DNA of 64,000 nucleotides from Streptomyces typhae. GTDB lineage: Bacteria; Actinomycetota; Actinomycetes; Streptomycetales; Streptomycetaceae. Under the pieces are notes generated by a model, which saw only the letters and a list, made by a program, of their open reading frames with translations, made no database searches and was not told where the DNA came from. Below are positions 58,930 to 64,000 of the stretch, in pieces (positions within the stretch are counted from its first letter, which is position 1; every line of letters begins with the position of its first letter). The translations under genes and the position numbers were made by a program. The stretch covers positions 1 through 64,000 of the forward strand of contig NZ_WPNZ01000019.1 in the NCBI RefSeq assembly GCF_009755605.1. The letters are read 5' to 3'.

Positions 58930-60293
58930 GACTCGGAACCTCCCGTCGAGGGACCGCGCACCGCGAGCGCCAGCTTGGCGTTCTCCGGCGGCCGGGCGTC
59001 GGACCGCGCCGGACGGGCCCGGACCGTGTCGGCGACGACGATGCCGACGACCTCGTGTCTGCCGTCCGCGCACGCCCCGGCGACGGCGGCGAGCTCCGCG
59101 GCGGTCCAGTTGCCCGCGCTGATCACGACCAGGGCACCGGACTCGGCCTCGCGGTCCGGGACCATCGGCTGGGACACCGACACTTCCACCACCCGCAGTT
59201 GGGGGTCGCTCTTGGCCTCGGCGGCGAGCTGCCCGGCGGCCCGGAGCGCGACCTCGTCGCCCTCGGGTACGACGACGAGCAGGCGCCGCGGGGCCGGGAG
59301 CCGGTCCCGCAGGCGGGCGCACACCCGCCGGTAGCGGGTCCGTCTGCTCGTCTCGTCGCCGGAGCTCCGCGGCGCGGGCAGGTCCCACCGGGTGTCGAGG
59401 CCGAGGAACCGGCGGACCCCGGCCCGCGGACCACTGCCCCGCGGCCGGTCCGCTCCCCGTTCACCGGGCACGTCGACGGTGCCGATGAGCGCCGCGCCGA
59501 GAGCCGCCGCGATCTCCGGTTCGGTACGCGGCCGACGGTTGACCCGGGCGGCGCCCAGGTGCCCGATGACCGTGAGCACGAAGGACAACAGCGCCCCGCC
59601 GGCGACGAGTTGCGTCCGTGTCGGCGGCGCCTCGCCGGTCGGCCGGGGCGCGGGCCCCATGACGACCAGGCCCGCCCTCTCGGCCGCCGGGTCGGCCTCT
59701 TCCAGCTTCTTCATGGCCTCCGCCAGCTCGATGCGCAGCTTCTCGAGCGCGGTACGGGCCTGCACGCTCTCCACGGTCCGTCCCGGGTCGGCCGACTCGG
59801 CCAGGTCGGTGATGCGGCGGTTGGTCTCCTCCACCTTCCGCCGCAGGGCCTCTGGGCCCGTGGCGCCGCCGGAGTCGCTGCCGTCACCCGCGATCCGCGC
59901 GGTGAAGCCCACGAACTCCTTGGCGAGCCGGTCGGCGAGCTGCTGTGCGCGCTCCGGGGTCCCGGCCGTACCCGAGATCTTGAGGATGTTGCCTTCGGAG
60001 GCTGTGGCGCTCACCTTGCCCCGCAGCTCGCTGCCGCTGCCCGCCCAGCCGAGCGTGGCGGCGGCACGGTCGACCACCGACGAACTGGTGGCGATCTCGG
60101 CCTGCGTCAGCAGTTCCCGTTCCTCCCACTGTCCCGGCAGCAGCACCGACGCCGACGCCGTGTAACGCGGCGGGAACAGCACCGAGGCACCGAACCCGAC
60201 GAGTGCGCCAAGGACGGCGATGGCGGCGAGCAGCCGCCAGCGCCGACGGAGGATCCGCCCGATCGTGACCAGGCGAATCGTGTCCTCGCTCAA
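58926..60293 (-). CDS. Wzz-like chain-length protein with degenerate ATPase domain (2)
   Basis: A 455-residue co-polymerase-type protein with a similar layout: an N-terminal helix (about 22-40), the conserved PPRYTASASVLLPG after it, a helical region, and a second helix near 230-250. The C-terminus again looks like a MinD-type fold (LLVVVPEGDEVALRAAGQLA) without a Walker A Lys. The start is TTG 60293, overlapping the glycosyltransferase stop (TTGA). With its neighbour it may form a hetero-oligomeric regulator of polymer length. Confidence 0.84.
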   Translation of the reverse strand: MSEDTIRLVTIGRILRRRWRLLAAIAVLGALVGFGASVLFPPRYTASASVLLPGQWEERELLTQAEIATSSSVVDRAAATLGWAGSGSELRGKVSATASEGNILKISGTAGTPERAQQLADRLAKEFVGFTARIAGDGSDSGGATGPEALRRKVEETNRRITDLAESADPGRTVESVQARTALEKLRIELAEAMKKLEEADPAAERAGLVVMGPAPRPTGEAPPTRTQLVAGGALLSFVLTVIGHLGAARVNRRPRTEPEIAAALGAALIGTVDVPGERGADRPRGSGPRAGVRRFLGLDTRWDLPAPRSSGDETSRRTRYRRVCARLRDRLPAPRRLLVVVPEGDEVALRAAGQLAAEAKSDPQLRVVEVSVSQPMVPDREAESGALVVISAGNWTAAELAAVAGACADGRHEVVGIVVADTVRARPARSDARPPENAKLALAVRGPSTGGSES

Positions 60294-61544
60294 CCGCGCG
60301 GCCTCCAGCCTGTGCGGACCTGGCGGCCCGCCGCCACCGGAGTGCGGCCACGGCAGGCGGCGTCGTAGGCGGCGAGCAGCGCGGCTTGCGAGTTCCGCCA
60401 GGACAGCGGACCGCTGACCCGCTCCTGGCCGATCTTGCCCATCCGGGCCCGCTGCTCCGGGTCGTCGAGCAGCAGCGTGATGAGCCGGGCGAACTCGGCC
60501 TCGTCGTTGGCGGGCGCGTACACGGCGGCGTCACCGGCGGAGACGCGCGCCTCCCTGAGGTCGAACGAGACGATCGGGCGGCCCATCGCCATGTACTCGA
60601 GGACCTTGTTCATGGTGGACACGTCGTTGAGCGGATTGCGCGGGTCGGGGGAGAGGCACACATCCGCGGTGGACAGATAGCGGACCAGGTCCGCGTCCGG
60701 TATGCGCCCGGTGAACTCCACCTGCTCGGTGAGACCGAGCTGCCGGGACAGGTCCCTCATCGCGTCGAAGGCGTCGCCCGCGCCGACGAACACCGCGTGC
60801 CAGTCGCTCCGCCCGAGCTCGTCACGCAGCTTCGCCAGGGCCCGCAGGGCGTAGTCGACCCCGTCCTGCGGCCCCATGACACCCAGGTAGCAGAGCAGAT
60901 GGGGCTTGCCGCGCTTCAAGTCCGGCTCGGGCGGCACGGGTTGGAACCGGTCGACCGCGGGCGCGCTGCGCACCACGAAGACATCGCCGGGCCGCTTGCC
61001 GCCACGGCTCACCGCGACGTCCCGGTAGCTCTCATTCGTGGCGATCACGATGTCGGCGGCCCGGTACGTCAGCCGTTCCAGGGCGCACACGGCGCGGTAG
61101 AGCAGGTCCTTGCCGCGGTCGAAGCGGGACAGGTACAGCTCGGGCACCAGGTCGTGCTGGTCGAAGACGAACCGTGCGCCGCGCCGTGTCAGCCACCGTG
61201 CCGGCAGGAACAGCAGATCCGGTGGATTGCAGGCGTGCACCACATGGACCGGGCCGACCCTGCGGGCGAGCCGGGCCGTGTGCCACAGCGCCGCTCCGTA
61301 CTCCCGCAGATAGCCGGCCGGACCGCCGGTGGCCGCGCGCAACGGGTAGCGGTGGATCCGCACCCCGTCGATCACCGCCTCCGGCTCCGTGTCCCGCTTC
61401 GTACCGCGCGGGCAGATGACGTCCACCGTCCAGCCCGCGTCGCGCAGTGTCGTGCACTCCTGCCACACCCGCCGGTCGAAGGGCACCGACAGGTTCTCCA
61501 CCAGGATCAGCGCGCGCCGGTTCGGCTTGTCGCTGTCTTCTGCA

Positions 61545-61555
<11 letters not shown>
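60290..61555 (-). CDS. Family 4 glycosyltransferase
   Basis: A 421-residue GT4 enzyme. The N-terminal NRRALILVENLSVPFDRRVW and the C-terminal NKVLEYMAMGRPIVSFD donor-binding block are typical of bacterial exopolysaccharide glycosyltransferases. The start is uncertain: TTG 61555 fits the expected N-terminus and overlaps the dehydrogenase stop, while an ATG further upstream (61618) would sit deep inside that gene. It adds a sugar to the lipid-linked repeat unit. Confidence 0.88.
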
Positions 61556-62861
<1,306 letters not shown>

Positions 62862-62934
62862 GACTCGTCCCTCCCCCCAGGCAGGCCCTTCGGGCCTGCG
62901 GTCCGTGTGCCGCCCGGTCGACGGATCGCGCACA

Positions 62935-64000
62935 TCAGTAGGCCCCCTGACCGTGGATCACCGCACGCAGCGTCTTCCACAAGATCACTGTGTCCAGGGC
63001 GAGCGACCAGTCCTCGACGTACCGCAGGTCGAGGCGGACCGCCTCCTCCCACGGCAGGTCGCTGCGGCCGCTGATCTGCCACAGGCCGGTGAGCCCCGGC
63101 TTGACGAGCAGCCGCCGCCGGATGTCCGGACCGTACGCGGCGGACTCCTCCGGCAGCGGCGGCCGCGGGCCGACGAGCGACATCGATCCGGTGAGCACGT
63201 TGAAAAGCTGCGGGAGCTCGTCGAGCGAGTACCGGCGCAGGACCGCCCCCACCCGGGTCACCCGCGGATCACTGCGGAGCTTGAACAGCAGCCCCGCGCC
63301 CTCGTTGCGGTCGGCGAGCTCGGCACGTACCGCGTGCGCGTTGCTGACCATGGTGCGGAACTTGAAGATGGTGAACTCGCGGCCGTCCTTGCCGACCCTG
63401 CGCTGACGGTAGAGCGCCCCGCCGCGGCTGTCCACGAGCACCATCAGGCCCACCAGCACCATCAGCGGCGCAAAAAGAACCAGCAGGATCGCCGCGCCCA
63501 GCCGGTCGACGACGCCCTTGACGGCCCGGCGGCCCCCGGTGAAGGTCGGCATGCTGACCCGGAGCAGCGGGATCCCGAGTACCGCGTCGACGTGCAGCCG
63601 CGGCCCCGCCACCTCCATCAGCACGGGCGCCACGACCATCTCGGTGTCGCAGCCCTCCAGGTTCCAGGCGAGACGCTGCAGCCGGTCCGGCGACCAGTGC
63701 GGGTCCGGGGTGACCGCGAGGACCCGGTAGCCGTCGCGCTGCACATGGGTGGCGACGTCCGTCAGCCGCCCGACGACGGGAACACCGTCCAGCTGGTCAC
63801 CGTCGACCCCGAGGCCGTCCGTCGTGCACACCGCGTCCACGCGCCAGCCGAGGTGCGGGAACTTGCGGGCACGGGCGATCAGGTCGCGCACGGTCTCCGG
63901 GCTCCCGGCGGCGAGCACCGGTCTCAGGCACCGCCCCTGGTTGCGGTGTCTGTGCAGGCGCAGGCGCAGCAGATACCGCGCCGTCATGGTGACGAGCGCG
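62935..64000 (-). CDS. Undecaprenyl-phosphate sugar-1-phosphate transferase (5' end outside window)
   Basis: The frame is open to the right edge, so the 355 visible residues lack the N-terminal membrane region usual for this family (about 480 residues). The C-terminal bacterial sugar transferase domain is complete: RRAVKGVVDRLGA, a membrane helix (ILLVLFAPLMVLVGLMVLVD), then FTIFKFRTMVSNAH, LRRYSLDELPQLFNVLTGSM, GPRPPLPEE and VKPGLTGLWQISGRS. It starts repeat-unit assembly by moving a sugar-1-phosphate onto undecaprenyl phosphate. It is the first visible gene of the operon. An internal ATG at 63987 is unlikely to be the real start. Confidence 0.93.
   Translation of the reverse strand, partial: ALVTMTARYLLRLRLHRHRNQGRCLRPVLAAGSPETVRDLIARARKFPHLGWRVDAVCTTDGLGVDGDQLDGVPVVGRLTDVATHVQRDGYRVLAVTPDPHWSPDRLQRLAWNLEGCDTEMVVAPVLMEVAGPRLHVDAVLGIPLLRVSMPTFTGGRRAVKGVVDRLGAAILLVLFAPLMVLVGLMVLVDSRGGALYRQRRVGKDGREFTIFKFRTMVSNAHAVRAELADRNEGAGLLFKLRSDPRVTRVGAVLRRYSLDELPQLFNVLTGSMSLVGPRPPLPEESAAYGPDIRRRLLVKPGLTGLWQISGRSDLPWEEAVRLDLRYVEDWSLALDTVILWKTLRAVIHGQGAY

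Noticed and set aside
55540..59334. A 1,264-codon plus-strand frame opposite the amidotransferase and Wzz-like genes
   Set aside because: It is the complement of three recognisable genes and its product is low-complexity with no fold or motif.

Overview
The window is high-GC actinobacterial DNA, very probably Streptomyces. Third-codon positions are strongly G/C biased, GTG and TTG starts are common, SARP/AfsR-type and LuxR/LAL-type regulators are present, and rare in-frame TTA (bldA-type) leucine codons occur in three genes. Two large functional blocks lie side by side. No rRNA, tRNA, CRISPR array or intact insertion sequence was seen.

Block 1 (about 1-32,100) is a specialised-metabolite gene cluster. 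A left arm on the minus strand holds a gene cut by the window edge, a DUF6002-like protein, aspartate 1-decarboxylase (panD, beta-alanine supply) and a TauD-like dioxygenase. An MFS exporter and a LysR regulator follow. A plus-strand sub-operon encodes a free peptidyl carrier protein, a SyrB2-type non-haem iron halogenase (HQA in place of the HxD iron ligand), a type II thioesterase and a stand-alone adenylation protein with a proline-like specificity pocket. This is the usual set for chlorinating a carrier-bound amino acid and then releasing or passing it on. A Kef-type antiporter and a LuxR/LAL regulator follow. Running back on the minus strand are a bimodular NRPS (C-A(Ser)-T-C-A-T-TE), a class A flavin monooxygenase, a short-chain dehydrogenase-like protein lacking the catalytic Lys, a flavin reductase plus acyl-CoA-dehydrogenase-fold monooxygenase pair, a cupin, a condensation-domain-like acyltransferase and an amidase. 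An AfsR-like regulator and a DHA2 exporter, divergently transcribed, flank the NRPS. A Ser/imino-acid bimodular NRPS with an adjacent FAD monooxygenase matches the logic of bacterial pyrrolizidine alkaloids (legonmycin, brabantamide, pyrrolizixenamide). Together with the chlorination cassette, my best inference is a chlorinated pyrrolizidine-type product; the acyltransferase and amidase could install and remove an acyl group.

Between the blocks (about 32,118-36,524) lie a second LysR gene, about 1.3 kb with no convincing gene but a near-perfect 15-bp inverted repeat, a frameshifted SARP/TPR regulator pseudogene, and a PAP2-like membrane protein lacking conserved arginines.

Block 2 (36,527-64,000) is one long, tightly coupled minus-strand cluster for a surface polysaccharide. 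It enters the window with a truncated undecaprenyl-phosphate sugar transferase and runs through a UDP-glucose/GDP-mannose dehydrogenase, three glycosyltransferases, two Wzz-like chain-length proteins, an asparagine-synthase-like amidotransferase, a bi-domain oxidoreductase, a heparinase II/III-family lyase, a beta-helix lipoprotein, a Wzy/ligase-like polymerase, a flippase, a pyruvyl transferase and nucleotide-sugar tailoring enzymes (nucleotidyltransferase, C-methyltransferase, deacetylase, epimerase/reductase, 3,5-epimerase, aminotransferase). Uronic acid formation, amidation and a polysaccharide lyase in one operon suggest a uronamide-containing glycan.
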